A stretch of 64,000 nucleotides of DNA from Ampelocalamus luodianensis (Eukaryota; Streptophyta; Magnoliopsida; Poales; Poaceae). Below are positions 44,000 to 55,159 of the stretch, one piece after another. The translations under genes were made by a program, and so were the position numbers. A model generated the notes under the pieces. The model did not search any database. It saw only the letters and a program-made list of their open reading frames with translations, and was not told the origin of the DNA. Position 1 is the stretch's first letter, and every line of letters starts with the position of its first letter. The stretch lies in assembly GCA_036346255.1 (NCBI GenBank), contig CM070640.1:37567238-37631237 (forward strand). The letters are read 5' to 3'.

Positions 44000-44633
44000 T
44001 AAACACGAGACCAGATCGGCATTTTCGATGGGCTACGCCACAGATTTATGGAAAAGCCCACCATTAAGCATTTGGCGTGAAGTGAAACGAGTGCTCGGTA
44101 TGTCGCCAAGATCACAACCTTGGTCGCTACTTTCGCAAGAAGAGAGGAGCTGCAAGCCTTGTCACCACTGACGACAATGATTTCGCGGTGATGTTGACAC
44201 TCGGAAGAGCACATCGAGTCCTCTTCTTCCACGGTGACGGTGTGGTCACTTGGCAATCGCAAAGCGTAAAATCGTGGCGCCGTCTTCCGTGAAGCGGAGT
44301 ACGTAGTCGCGACAACGGTTGCTCGCCAAGGAGTGTGGTTGGCACTTCTTCTTGTCAATTCGGGAGAGGAAGCGGTGCCATCACATTGAAGATTGATAAC
44401 CATCCGCAATTTAGCTCAAGAAGAACCCCGTCTTTCACGATTGCGGCAAGCACATTGACATGAAATATCACTACATCGTAGAATGCATTGAGGAGGGCAG
44501 GGTGACAGCTTGAGTCGATCGGCACAAGCGAGCAATTGGCGGACATCTTAACGAAGGCGCTCGGGCGTGACCGGTTCGTTGAGCTACGCTCCAGAATTGG
44601 GCTCGTCGACGTCAGGCAAGTGTGCAAGGCTTA
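44000..44633 (+). pseudogene. copia RNase H remnant and polyprotein end
   Basis: Scattered pieces in changing frames end in ADILTKALGRDRFVELR (about 44540-44590), the conserved C-terminus of copia RNase H, then a stop codon and the polypurine tract. The reverse transcriptase palm motif was not found. Confidence 0.65.
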
Positions 44634-44643
44634 GGGGGAGATG

Positions 44644-44975
44644 TGTTAGTTAAGCCTTATACACTTGATTAGCTAGTCTTATTTCTTCTTCCTGCATGTT
44701 GTCTTTTTTTTGGAAATACGCCTGAGTTTGTGGAGGGAGAATGCGTCATGCGGCGTGGGGATGCACACGCCTAAATCATGGCGTGAGAAGCGCTTTGCTC
44801 TAGGTTTCCTGTTTTGTATTGATTTCCTATTTTGTATTGTTGCCATACAATTGTCTAATAAAAGGAGAAGGAAAGAACAGAAAACGCTGCGATTCTTTGG
44901 CAACACAAAAATCCTCTGTTTGTGTGTGTGTCTTTGCTCGGGTTCTCGCAGGTGATCATCGCCGGTGACCTGACA
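44644..44975 (+). repeat. 3' LTR of the second copia element
   Basis: 332 bp, TGTTAGTTAAGCC to GTGACCTGACA; direct repeat of the 5' LTR. Confidence 0.92.
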
Positions 44976-45695
44976 TAGATTAGGCGGCGGCACCCTCCTA
45001 CAGCAGCTGTGGGGGAATCGAGGCATTGAGGTCGGTGGCGGGTGAGGGAGCTAGTGCGGAGGCGAAGGCGGCTCCTTGTCGTAGGGGAGCACGAGGGCGT
45101 CATCATCAGTGCCGAGGGAGCAGACGAGGAAGGCGCTCGCCGACTGGTTGGGCTGCTACCGCCGCTAAATTGCTGCCAATCGCCTCGGGTCCCGTCAGTC
45201 GCGCTGCTGCCTTCCTCCTCGCCTCCACCATACGCTCAAGACAACATGAGCAGCAGTGCACGCCGACGGAGTCTGCAATTGCAGTGCAACCTGTCCTCAT
45301 GTGTTTGCCGCGCTCGCCTGAGGCCGCCGTTGTGAGTCCAGATCAACCTTCGCCTCATCGCCGTCGCTGCTCCCGCCACCACGGTTGTCGCCTTCCGCAA
45401 AATCATCTGCCAACGCAGCGATTCGGGTGGCGAATTAGGGTGGGAAGGCTGGGAATCCAGTGTGACGGAGCAGGGGAGTTGGAGGAGATGGCAATCGACT
45501 GCGAGTGCTTCGGTTTCATTCGATGCTTGTTGCTTGATCAAGGGAGAAATGGGAGGACGGTCGCCAGAATGAGGCGACGAGGCGGTTCCGCAGATGTAGG
45601 TGGGGCAATCAGTATCAGTTTTTAGGTGGGGTGCACGCGTAAGGGAACGGCAATGCGAGATGCTTATAAGGAGCCAGGAAGCACCTATGCTTCTT
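44976..45695. other. GC-rich stretch without a recognised gene
   Basis: An open frame of 199 codons (45026-45625, +) and shorter frames on the other strand exist, all of Arg/Ala/Gly-rich composition without domain signatures. They are probably compositional. Confidence 0.3.
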
Positions 45696-45698
45696 TAA

Positions 45699-46252
45699 GG
45701 GTGTGTTTGGTTGGTGGGATGAGGTTGAATGGGATGAGATGGTACAGATAGAATGTGATCGTCCTGGATGAGATGATTCAAGTATGGTATTTGGTTGGTG
45801 GGATAGGATGATATATGATTTTGTTTGGTTGGTGGGATAGGATGGTCCTGGATGGTTCAAGATGGTGTTTGGTTGGTGGGATAGGATGATACATGAATAA
45901 TATTTTTTGCAGTAAAATATGCCAAGAGTGGTCTTGTTTTGTTGATTAAATGACAAGGAACACAACAGTTCAATCGGATCGCAAATCGGATACTCGGTTT
46001 AGAAAATATGGTCATTTGAAGCTCGTAAATCATGCCTTTTTTTCCGTGCGCGCCTTGGAATTCGAGTGAACGGTGTGGTTCGGGATTTTTTTCCTGAACG
46101 GGATGATACAGAATAAACATAGAATATTCTTATTTCTTGAATCATCTCATCCCGAACGGTTTGGTTCCATTCAACCAACCAAACACCTGAACGAGCTCAT
46201 TTCCCGTACCGGACGGTTCAGGACCAAATGATTCGACGAACCAAACGCACCC
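45699..46252. mobile_element. Tourist-like (PIF/Harbinger) MITE, 554 bp, TAA target
   Basis: It begins GGGTGTGTTTGGTTGG and ends with the complement of GGGTGCGTTTGGTTCG. TAA flanks both sides (45696-45698, 46253-46255). The left third repeats GTTTGGTTGGTGGGATAGGA four times (about 45707, 45790, 45824, 45868). There is no coding content. Confidence 0.88.
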
Positions 46253-46255
46253 TAA

Positions 46256-46900
46256 GTCAGCGTACCGGTATTTGATATACTTCCCTAAGTCAGCCTGTTG
46301 GTATTGGATACCGTATCCAATACTGATACTGTACCGATATGTATCGGGCTATTTTTTAATTTTTGTAAAAGAAAATCATTCTAGTACTCCATGATACCTA
46401 TCCGATATGGCCCAGCCCAACAATAGCCCACATCTCTCACGCCTCCTCCTGCCACATCACACCTCCAATCTCCATCTCCTGACGCCTCCTGCCACATCAT
46501 GCCTCCAACCCCTATCTCTCCCGACGCCTCCTCCCGCCTCCACACACACAAGACAACAGGGGCGACTTGAGGCGGTGAGGACCTGGCGGGCGGCAGAGAG
46601 GCAACAACAAATGAGACTTGGCGGGCGGCGGTAGAGGAGACTTGGCGGGTGGCGGTTGCGGGCGCGGCAGAGGAGGCGCCTCCAATCCCCTACTCGCCCA
46701 GGCCACCTAGCGGGCAATGGTAGAGGAGACCCTCGCCCAGGCCATCCAGCGGCCGGCCGGCAGTAGAGGAGACACGATCTGGTACTTCCCTTCCTCTCCC
46801 TTCTATTCCCTTTCTTGTGGTAAATTGGAGGGGAGACAATCTAGAATCTTGATGCTTCCAGCTTCCAGTCCCCTCCTTTTCAGTAGCCATGGCAAGTGGA
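46256..46900. other. No supported gene; transposon-end-like and GC-rich repeats
   Basis: GATACCGTATCC/GATATGTATCGG-type palindromic motifs (46300-46345) resemble DNA-transposon subterminal sequence. GGCGGTAGAGGAGAC-like units recur at about 46625-46770. No termini were resolved. Confidence 0.3.
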
Positions 46901-47940
46901 TCGATTGCACTTGACTATTTAGTCTTAATATTATCTATAACTATGAGACTGCAACCTTCCAATTTTTGAAGTTTCAAAACCTTTTTAAGTAGTTTAGATC
47001 CTTGGAAAATTTCACCAAATTTTATTTGAATTTATTAAGGCTTAATTGGAACTTTTAAAGTTAAAATAATTTAATGTGACTAATCTGAATATCAATTAAT
47101 TCTAAAATTATTTTATTTGAGTTCTTTGTGCTTGGAAGTATTTTTCAATTTTTTCTGGAATATTTTCAAGTTCATTTGCAATTTTTTATTTGCCATTTGG
47201 ATTTTCTGTATTTTTTAAAATAGAAAAACTATTAAAATATCAAGAAATTCCTTTTGGCTGAATTCATATTCCTTGGCCCATCTCCTATTCATCTCAGCCT
47301 AATTTCGCACGTCAGCCCACTATCTCTATCTCCCGCCCGCTCGCGCCCTTGGTCCTACCCGTCAATCGCACAGATGGCATGTGCGACAAAAACTTTCCTA
47401 GCCACCGCCACTGACATGTGGGCCCACCTCATGTTACTGTTCATCATCTTTATCGTGTACGAGCTGGACTCCGCCGCCGTGGTGTGCTTGGATTCTCCCA
47501 TAGCCCCGCCACTACAGGCTATAAAAGCACTCGGCGTGCGTGTCAAAACAATCGCTTCGACCCCCACTGCCAATCCCCTGAAGTCCAAAGCCCTAAATCA
47601 CTGCCGTTTCACCGAAATTGAAGCTTGAACCCTAGCTCCGCTGCCGCTGTTCTTCGTCAATTCCCTCACCGCCGGTGATTCCCTGTTGTCATCATCTACA
47701 CCGTCGGGTTCGCCTTGTCGTGTTCTACCTGATGCGCTCCTTCTCGTCGCCGGAGGAAGGTCGTAGCGTCGTCGTGCCGTCAAAGCCCACTCTACCGCTC
47801 TGCTTTGCCATCGCCGCCGACGACCATTGGTCCCGATCGCATCACTTGGTCCTTGCCATCCTTTTGCGCGCACCCAAACCTTCGCCGGAGCACCCCGCCG
47901 TCGATTAGCCGTCAACCTGAGCTTCCGCCATGTTCAGTTT
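46901..47940 (+). repeat. LTR-like fragment with TATAAAA box
   Basis: AT-rich U3-like DNA changes to GC-rich sequence with GTGGGCCCACC and TATAAAAGCACTCGGCG (about 47520), then a CCCTAGC-containing C-rich leader. This layout is seen in LTRs of grass chromoviruses. No LTR termini or partner were found, so it is a fragment. A host promoter is the alternative. Confidence 0.35.
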
Positions 47941-48057
47941 CTCACCAATCATAATCTACTGTTTTTTTTGGCTTAATGTTGCAGAATAAAAATGTATCTA
48001 TCTGTAGGGAAACACTCATCCAATTGATCAATGACGATGTTATTCTTTCTGATGCAG

Positions 48058-48163
48058 GGAAGAATGTGATCATATCTAACCAACCGTACTTTTACAAGAA
48101 AGCAGAGCTTTTCCAGCAAAGGCTTTTATAATTGGTGCAGACACTGCAGCAAGGCTTGTTAAT
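48058..48163 (+). pseudogene. Orphan exon of a nucleotidylyltransferase-superfamily (CTP_transf-like) gene
   Basis: Between an acceptor (TTTCTGATGCAG) and a donor (AAT/GTAAGAT) the sequence reads KNVIISNQPYFYKKAELF and, after a one-base shift, AKAFIIGADTAARLVN. These wordings resemble a plant nucleotidylyltransferase family protein related to nicotinamide/nicotinate-nucleotide adenylyltransferase. The frameshift and the absence of neighbouring exons mark it as a broken gene piece. The family match is from memory of motif style and is moderately certain. Confidence 0.45.
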
Positions 48164-48279
48164 GTAAGATGTTCGCTGGAGCCCAACATTAGATTAACAA
48201 CCAGTTAGTTTTCTTTCTGAGAGCATGTGCTAGTTTTGATAACAAGGGTTTTGTTTTCATTAGATAATAATTAATAGTG

Positions 48280-51200
48280 TGTGAGAACCCAAACAATTAG
48301 ACTAAACTAAATAACAAGAATCGGTAATTAAAATCCATTAAGTCAAGATTAAAGTGTAATCCCTGTTGGGTAGTGAATGCTTAATCAACACAGTTAACAA
48401 CAGGAATGGTTACAACAATACCTCATTAACGCTAAAACTCAAAATCTTATACAAAAGAATTACATTACAAGAGTAATTGAAACATTTTCGCGAACTCAAT
48501 GTTAATTACATAAGCCCAATACATCAAGGACTCTGCAATGTTACAATCTTGAACGCGTTACAACAAGCCACAGTGTATCTTACAATAGCTAATTAATTTA
48601 CAATCCAATTCTTGCATTCATGTTGCAGAAGCCCTCCTTGCCACCTTGTCCATATACCGTCAAACCATTAAACCACCCCTCATCCTGCAATCCATCGTTC
48701 ACCAAAAACTCGGGATGCAGTTAGTAAACCAAAAAGGCAGTAGCAATGAGTTAGAATAAAAAGAAGGTGCCGTCAGATTTCCCGAAGTACAGTCGGTTCC
48801 CAAACTAACCTAAGTCCGCCAGCACCATGATCGTCAAGGTTCCCAAACCCACCTTAGTCAGTTGGCGCCTTGATCGTCAAAATACCAGGCCAACTCAAGT
48901 TAGTTAGCACCGTATCACTTCCGTGGGTTTTCTCATTCGGCGTTTATCAAAACCCAACACCCACGTTTGCAAAACAGCCAAACAGTAACCGAAGCACCCT
49001 ATTAACCAGTGGGCATTGCACGAACAGTGCCTTGTGAGGAGGGAAGGGATAAGAAGAAAGGACAAGCTCACAGCCGAGCCATCCCCCCTGCACAAAGGCC
49101 TCATGCCCCTCACAACCACACACAAAGCCTCCATTCGCACAAAGCCAGAGCCAAGCCAAGCTCTGCCCCCATCCACCAGCAGCGTAGAGGAAGAAGGGAG
49201 CCAGGGAGAAAGAAAGCCCGAAGAGCAAGGGCGACGCCGACGGTGGCAGTGGAACCGCAAGCAACCACCGAAGGCCACGCCGAGTCCAGCAGGAGGACCC
49301 CCCCCCCACACTGCCGGCATCCCCTCTGGACCACGCCGGTCACCACAACGAACATCACCCACAAGCCGACCCCAATCCCAAACTAGCAGGTAAACCACCC
49401 TCAGGCCCTCACATCATTTTACTGTTCATTCCTTCGGATGAACCTCACATACACAGTGAACATTCCCCATTAGCAAAATAGCTCTCAGGATCATCATAAC
49501 AGAGCAAGGGAGAAGAGGAAGCACAAGGAGCAAGAACGGCGCCGGCGACAACATTGAACCATCGGCCACCACTAGGACCACGCCGACCGACAGAGGCAAG
49601 AACCAGGAGGACCGAAAGCACTAGTGAGCCCCACGACCACCCGACCTTCATCACCAACACACTGCTGCCACCGATCAAACCCCCCAATCCAACCGGTAAA
49701 CCACCCTTTCTCCCCCCACCGCCATTCTTAGTTTTGTCTACCAAAGCCGAACCCACAGTAGCCCCAATCCCTAACCGTCACCCTCAATGCACATCATCGG
49801 GCATAAGCCGAAAACCCACATCAGAATCATACTCTTAGCATCCTTTATTGCATCGCAGAGCATTAGAGGGGAGGAAGTAGATATAGGGATTTAAGAAGGG
49901 GAGTAGGGAAGCATGTTTGTACCACAGTAGGTCATAGTAGCAGCCTCATCCCCACATTGCTTCTTGCCATTTCTTCCATGCATGCATAGATCTGCATTCA
50001 TACAACAAGCTGGTAACATCAGATCCGAAAAACACCCACAAACATAAAAGAATATGGTAGCTAATTAGCATCGGCACCAAAAGCTAGTTCTTACTCAATC
50101 TAAAAGCCTCAGTAACAAGAATGGGGGGTAGCAGAGGGGCCAAAGCCGTGCTGGCTGAGCCGGCAGCACTAGAGGCCAGGTCGGCGGGCACCAGGGGAGG
50201 CGGCACCGAGCTGAGCTGGGCAGCCGGGGTGAAGCCATAGAGAAACCGGACCAGAAGATGCCAGGAGGAAGAGATCTAGGGGGTTAGATTTGAGTAGGAG
50301 AGAAGGAGGAGGTAGAACCGGGAGGAGGAAGTGCAACTGGTAGTAAACGCATGAGAGGGAGGTCCAGAGATGGGGGAGCAGGTAGGGGGCGCAGGGGAGA
50401 GCAATCGTGGTGGCGAGCCAGCAGGTCGGTAGTGGCGGCACTTGAAGCCGGGCTGGCCGACGGAAGAGTAGAACCGAGAGGGGGAAATCCCATGGGTGAG
50501 TAGTAGGGGAAGGGGAGAAATAGGAAGGGGAAGAGGAGAAGCTAGCCAGATGCATTTCGGCTGGGGTGGAGATAAGGGAGAGAAGGTGAGGGGATTGGAT
50601 AAGGGTAGTTTGGTGAGAAGGATATTAGAAAATTTAAGTGTAGGAATTTAGGAATTAGCTAGGGCAACAAAAGAGTGGATTTTAGTCTGAAGTATAATAT
50701 TAGTATTTTAGCAGTAGGGATTGGGGCGCTATTGTTAGTAGTGCGCTTCGGTGCTGTGAGTTGCTAGACCGTATAGTAGGCACACGCATAATTAGATAGC
50801 CGGATGCATTAGACGTATCTTCGTCACGAGAAAATGGTTTAAGTTAGTAGCACCAAGTGTATTTCGAAAAGTTAGCAAACATGTATGTACTTAATGAAAC
50901 CAATTAGCAGTCTATGTGCGGCTAAAAATGGATAAGTTTAGTAAGATGCAACTTGAATAGTGATGTATCTTCCGTGCGTTTAGGCGCGTCGTACTCAAAG
51001 AAAGTCAATCAGGCGCTTGTGAACAAATAAAATTGGTAGACATAGTAAAATGCGAGCATGGGTAGTATTTTTCTTTTCCTTGCGTTAAACTCTTGTTTCG
51101 GCATCTTCGACCCTAAGGCAATTAGACTGTAGAACAGCCACCCTTGGGGAGTGCTAACTTAGCGGGGATCGAAAAATGTGGATTTAATTAAAGTGTGCTA

Positions 51201-52694
51201 ACAAAAATTAAACCTACTAACTTACGTATGTGTAATATCACTCAAACTCAACTAAGTATTTGTTTATATATTATTTGTGCTATCGCATTGCTACAGAGGA
51301 CGAAACCACGCAGACCGGAGTACCTGATACTGATCTCATCGGCACCGACCAGTTCTACTACTACCAAGGCAAGCTATTCTCTTGAACATAAATATAGTTA
51401 TATTAAATATAAACTGTATACTGCTTTACTATATATATATATATTGCATTAAAATTATGTCTCAAAATCAAATCAAATGAACGAGATTGAGATGAAAGAT
51501 ATGAGAAAGATGATAGAGATGAGAAAGAGAATTATACGGCTGGTAAAGGGGGCCCGTGGCAGGTAGAGATGATGACAAGAGGTGGGACCCTTTACATAGG
51601 GCTAAAATATAAGGACTAACAAAACTCTCACCGGATAAGAGGCCGTAAATCAAGTACCAACCATTTTCCCGTTGCGACGGGCAGAAAATGCTACCTTGTT
51701 ACGTGATTAAAATCTTCACATCGGGTAAGTACTATGTGTGAGTGTGATGGAGGAACCCAGAGCTGGTATAGAGTCCGGGAGTGGGTGATCCAAGGCGCTA
51801 TAGCGCTAAGGTGGAGTGTTGGGTGCGGGGAGGCCGGCCCAACCAACATTACTGGAACTCGGTAGGTGATTAGGCCAGCATCGTGGCAAGGTCAGCACCG
51901 ACAGAAGGTAATGGGTGGAGACTTAATCACGTAACCTGGAAAACGTTCTATATTCTGATCTCGAACCCGCATCAAAGGAAATGCAGGCAACCCAGTTAAG
52001 TAAGGGTTAGAATAGCTGTGGGTAAAGTGGTACAAGCCTGCGCAGTGCTAAATAAAATCATGAATTCATGCCTGTTCCTGGATTGGAACTTACGGGAACC
52101 ACTGGGGGTCTATCTTCTATTCGTGTGACAAGTAGTCTTTTCAGTATTAAAATTTGCCACCTAAAGATTTGAATGAGTTGATTTATTTTTCCAGAAAAAA
52201 ATGATTAGAAATTGTGATAATGAACAGAGATGTCATACAGTGCATTTTTGCTATTAATGCTTGCTGAGTACACTAGTACTCACTCTTGCTATCTCTCCCC
52301 TTTGCTTAGATCCTAGTCCGGCCGGGAGATATCCCGAGTGGGATGAGATATTTGCAGGTACCGATGAGGCTGCAGGAGGCAAGGGCGCCTACTATGAGAA
52401 CCAGAGCGAGATGGGTGCCATATTCGACACATGGGACGAGTAGACAACAGGAAGATCAAATCAGACGAGCGAGGGGAAATCCGTTTCCCTTTGTAATTAA
52501 GTAATTGTAATGTAAGACTACAGCCTTGCGTGGCTAATGCTGTAATAAAGATGTACAGTTTCTATCTATTGTTTTGCTACGCTAACTCTGGTAAAAGCTT
52601 GCTATTCGTCGGAGCGGTGTTCTACCGGGTAGACGAATAGTAATCCATATGCTTAAGTGTGATTACCCTTGGGGTAATGACACGGGGCGCCACA
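48280..52694 (+). repeat. Probable solo LTR of a long-LTR Ty3/gypsy element (4.4 kb)
   Basis: It starts TGTGAGAACCC and ends GGGGCGCCACA. The flanking pentamers are TAGTG (48275-48279) and TAATG (52695-52699), four of five matching. No primer site, polypurine tract or polyprotein adjoins either end, so recombination between LTRs is the likely origin. AATAAAG at about 52545 and T/G-rich DNA near the right end fit a + orientation. A small frame at 52261-52443 (AGRYPEWDEIFAGTDEAAGG) is of unknown meaning. Confidence 0.55.
49090..49740. repeat. Internal duplication within the solo LTR
   Basis: 49210-49400 and 49500-49710 share the same order of elements: GAGCAAG(G/A)-rich purine sequence, CCGGCG/GCCGACGG, CCACGCCGA, AGGAGGACC, CATCACC and (G/C)GGTAAACCACCCT. 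This suggests a diverged tandem copy of about 310 bp. Confidence 0.5.
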
Positions 52695-52699
52695 TAATG

Positions 52700-55150
52700 C
52701 AACCCTTTGTAGCATTTTTCAGTTCCTACTTCCTACCACCTTTTTAGTCTCTTATCAGCTTGTACTTACTTTTGAGTATGACTTATGCTTATTGCCTTGA
52801 CTTATATGAAAGAAAAATCAGATCATTTGATGCCATGGTCAAGTGAAAAGGGTCAACTGATCAATTCAACGTTTACAATATTAAGCTATGTTAACGTAAG
52901 TACAGACTATATTTTTTGCTTTTTTAAATTGCTTTTATTCATGTATGAAACTATGAATTTCTCTTCTTTTTTTTTTGCTTTTATTCATGTATGAAATTAT
53001 GAATTTGATCGCACAAGAATACAAGACTATGTTTGTTATAAATTAGTTTAGTCATTCGAGATTTTGAGCGGTTGAGCCCACCCTCGTTTTTTATCCTGGA
53101 TTCAAACAGATGTGTGTCAAAGAGAGTGCCAAGACTGACAACAAGCAAAAAATGCAGTGAACTAACCAGGCATGGAAGGTCCAAGTGAAACTAGACAAAT
53201 AATCAAGAGCATGCAAAATTCGCCAAATTTTAGAAGCTAAGGACGCCTAAAGAATGTTTTTATGTAAAGTGACCACATTCGTCTAGAAACAAGTGGTGAG
53301 CATAACTGCAGAATGTAATATTGCGTTGAGAAGTGTAATAAGGTTGTGTTATTCAAGTAAGCTTTGTTCGCTTAATGTGTTCATTCTCTTTTGTCGCGAT
53401 TGAACTTTCATACCTTTTCTTCCCCTGGTGAGTATATTTAGTCTTCTAAACTTCAGAGTGGGGTTCCCCATTATTGAAGAGCTTTAATTTATCTTCATAC
53501 CGAATTACCAGAAATCGAAAATAGGAAACGAAAGCAACAATAACTGTTCCACATCACACCATAGTTTTCTTTTTTGTTTACCCTGAGCAGTCACCATATT
53601 TCGTCAGGGTTTTCCTAATAAATTTTTTTCTTGGGGTTTGGATAATTTTCTACTAAAAACAAAACAAGAGTAGGTTACATAGAGGAACCGGTCCCGAGCT
53701 ACATTGAACTCAAGATCAACTTTTCAGCAATATTGCAGTGATTTTTGGAAGGACATGGAGCAATGTAAGTATAGTTCAGAATTTGCAGTATACCATATTG
53801 CCATGTGCAAAAGGTTGAAGTCCTTGTGATTTCTTATTGAAAATACAACATCTTGGCTAGATACATTCAATTTCATCCTATAAATTGGAGACGATAAGCG
53901 AAGAGTGCGAACGTCTATATATAATAGGAGGAGAAGACCAAAAACAAACCAGAGTGGCCATATAGCCTTAACTAGTAATCACTTGGCCTGTAGTCCTGTA
54001 CTATAGGAATGGAAGTCATCAGGAACGCCAACAATATATCGGTATCTTTCGGACTGTTGTGAATAATCACCAAAGCATGCATACATTGCGCCATCACTAA
54101 GAAAATAGTTAGATTCAAGAATAGCATTCCATCTTACAAGTTAACCACAAAGAAACGAGATGCTAGATTTGCCTCTAACTCCTTTTGCTGAACATCCTGA
54201 CATGCAGGGATGTTGTACAGGTGCTGTTGTCCATCCTGTTGCTCCGGGAAGGTCGATGCAAGCAGGATGGCTTCTCCATGATGATGCATCACCATCTTCT
54301 GGATGATGATCCTTTGTCTTTTCCAGGTGCCACACACAGCATGAGTGCATGACTAACTAAACAGTACAATGCAGGAGATACTATACTGAATGGCTGGAAT
54401 GATCAATACCAGTCTAGCTAGTGCATGTAATTTAGCTGGCTGAAACAATAATTCTACAGACAACCATGTGAAGAACTGAATGTAGAAGCATTATTCAACT
54501 GTAGATTACAGGCAAACAGGCACCGTATGTTTGTTTGAATTGGGGTCCAGACTATAAATCCGAGACCAGAAGACAACGGTGTGAAGCCAGGCAAGGGAAC
54601 CTGATGTCCCTGGCAAAGCCCCATATGTTTGAGACACCAGATTATGTGGTCTTAGTACTGTCTTGACGTTTGCCACAGTACTCCTCTCAGTCTCGTAGTG
54701 TTCGTAGAAAAAAAAAACAAGGAATGAAATTAAAGAAAAAGGGTTATAGTTTCACCTGTTTTCCTTCTATACTTTGCGGAGAGGAATTACCAATCCGGCC
54801 GTGCTTATGTGGCGTGTTTACTCTTTACTAACAAAAACAATTAGCTAGCTCCAACAAGATATTACAATTAGCTCCACCTCCACCGCCAACAGCTAGCAAA
54901 CTAAGAGCCAATTTATGACTAAGGCAATCATGGTCGCTGTGATCCACCGCATGACACACCACGCACCACAGCCCCATGATGTTTTGGCTCTGTACACATA
55001 AAACAAGCAAGAAGTTAAGATCTTAATTTTTTTAACATAGTTTGTCTCTATCATTTGTATTACTCATCTCACTATAACTGCTACCAATAAGTAATTTATA
55101 AAGGCATTTGGTGGGAAAGTGTTGCTTCGAAAAAACGGAAAGACAAATAA
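52700..55150. other. No supported gene
   Basis: AT-rich. One possible exon ends at a strong donor (GTTAAC/GTAAGT at about 52896; frame includes DHLMPWSSEKGQLINS) but has no partners or known domain. A 68-codon minus-strand frame at 54134-54337 is likewise unrecognised. Confidence 0.35.
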
Positions 55151-55159
55151 TTACACTCG

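Larger units (their letters stand above)
40455..44975 (+). mobile_element. Ty1/copia retrotransposon (4.5 kb) lacking reverse transcriptase
   Basis: Two LTRs (40455-40787, 44644-44975) flank a primer binding site, gag, protease and integrase parts, and an RNase H tail. A polypurine tract (CTTAGGGGGAGATG, about 44630-44643) precedes the 3' LTR. There is little or no RT coding sequence between 43811 and about 44000. The 5' LTR begins CG instead of TG. The flanking pentamers (CGGAT, TAGAT) match at only three positions, so the insertion is old or was rearranged. Confidence 0.9.

Noticed and set aside
44976..45625. A 199-codon + strand frame as a gene
   Set aside because: There is no domain, signal or conserved-looking segment; frames are open on both strands because of GC content.
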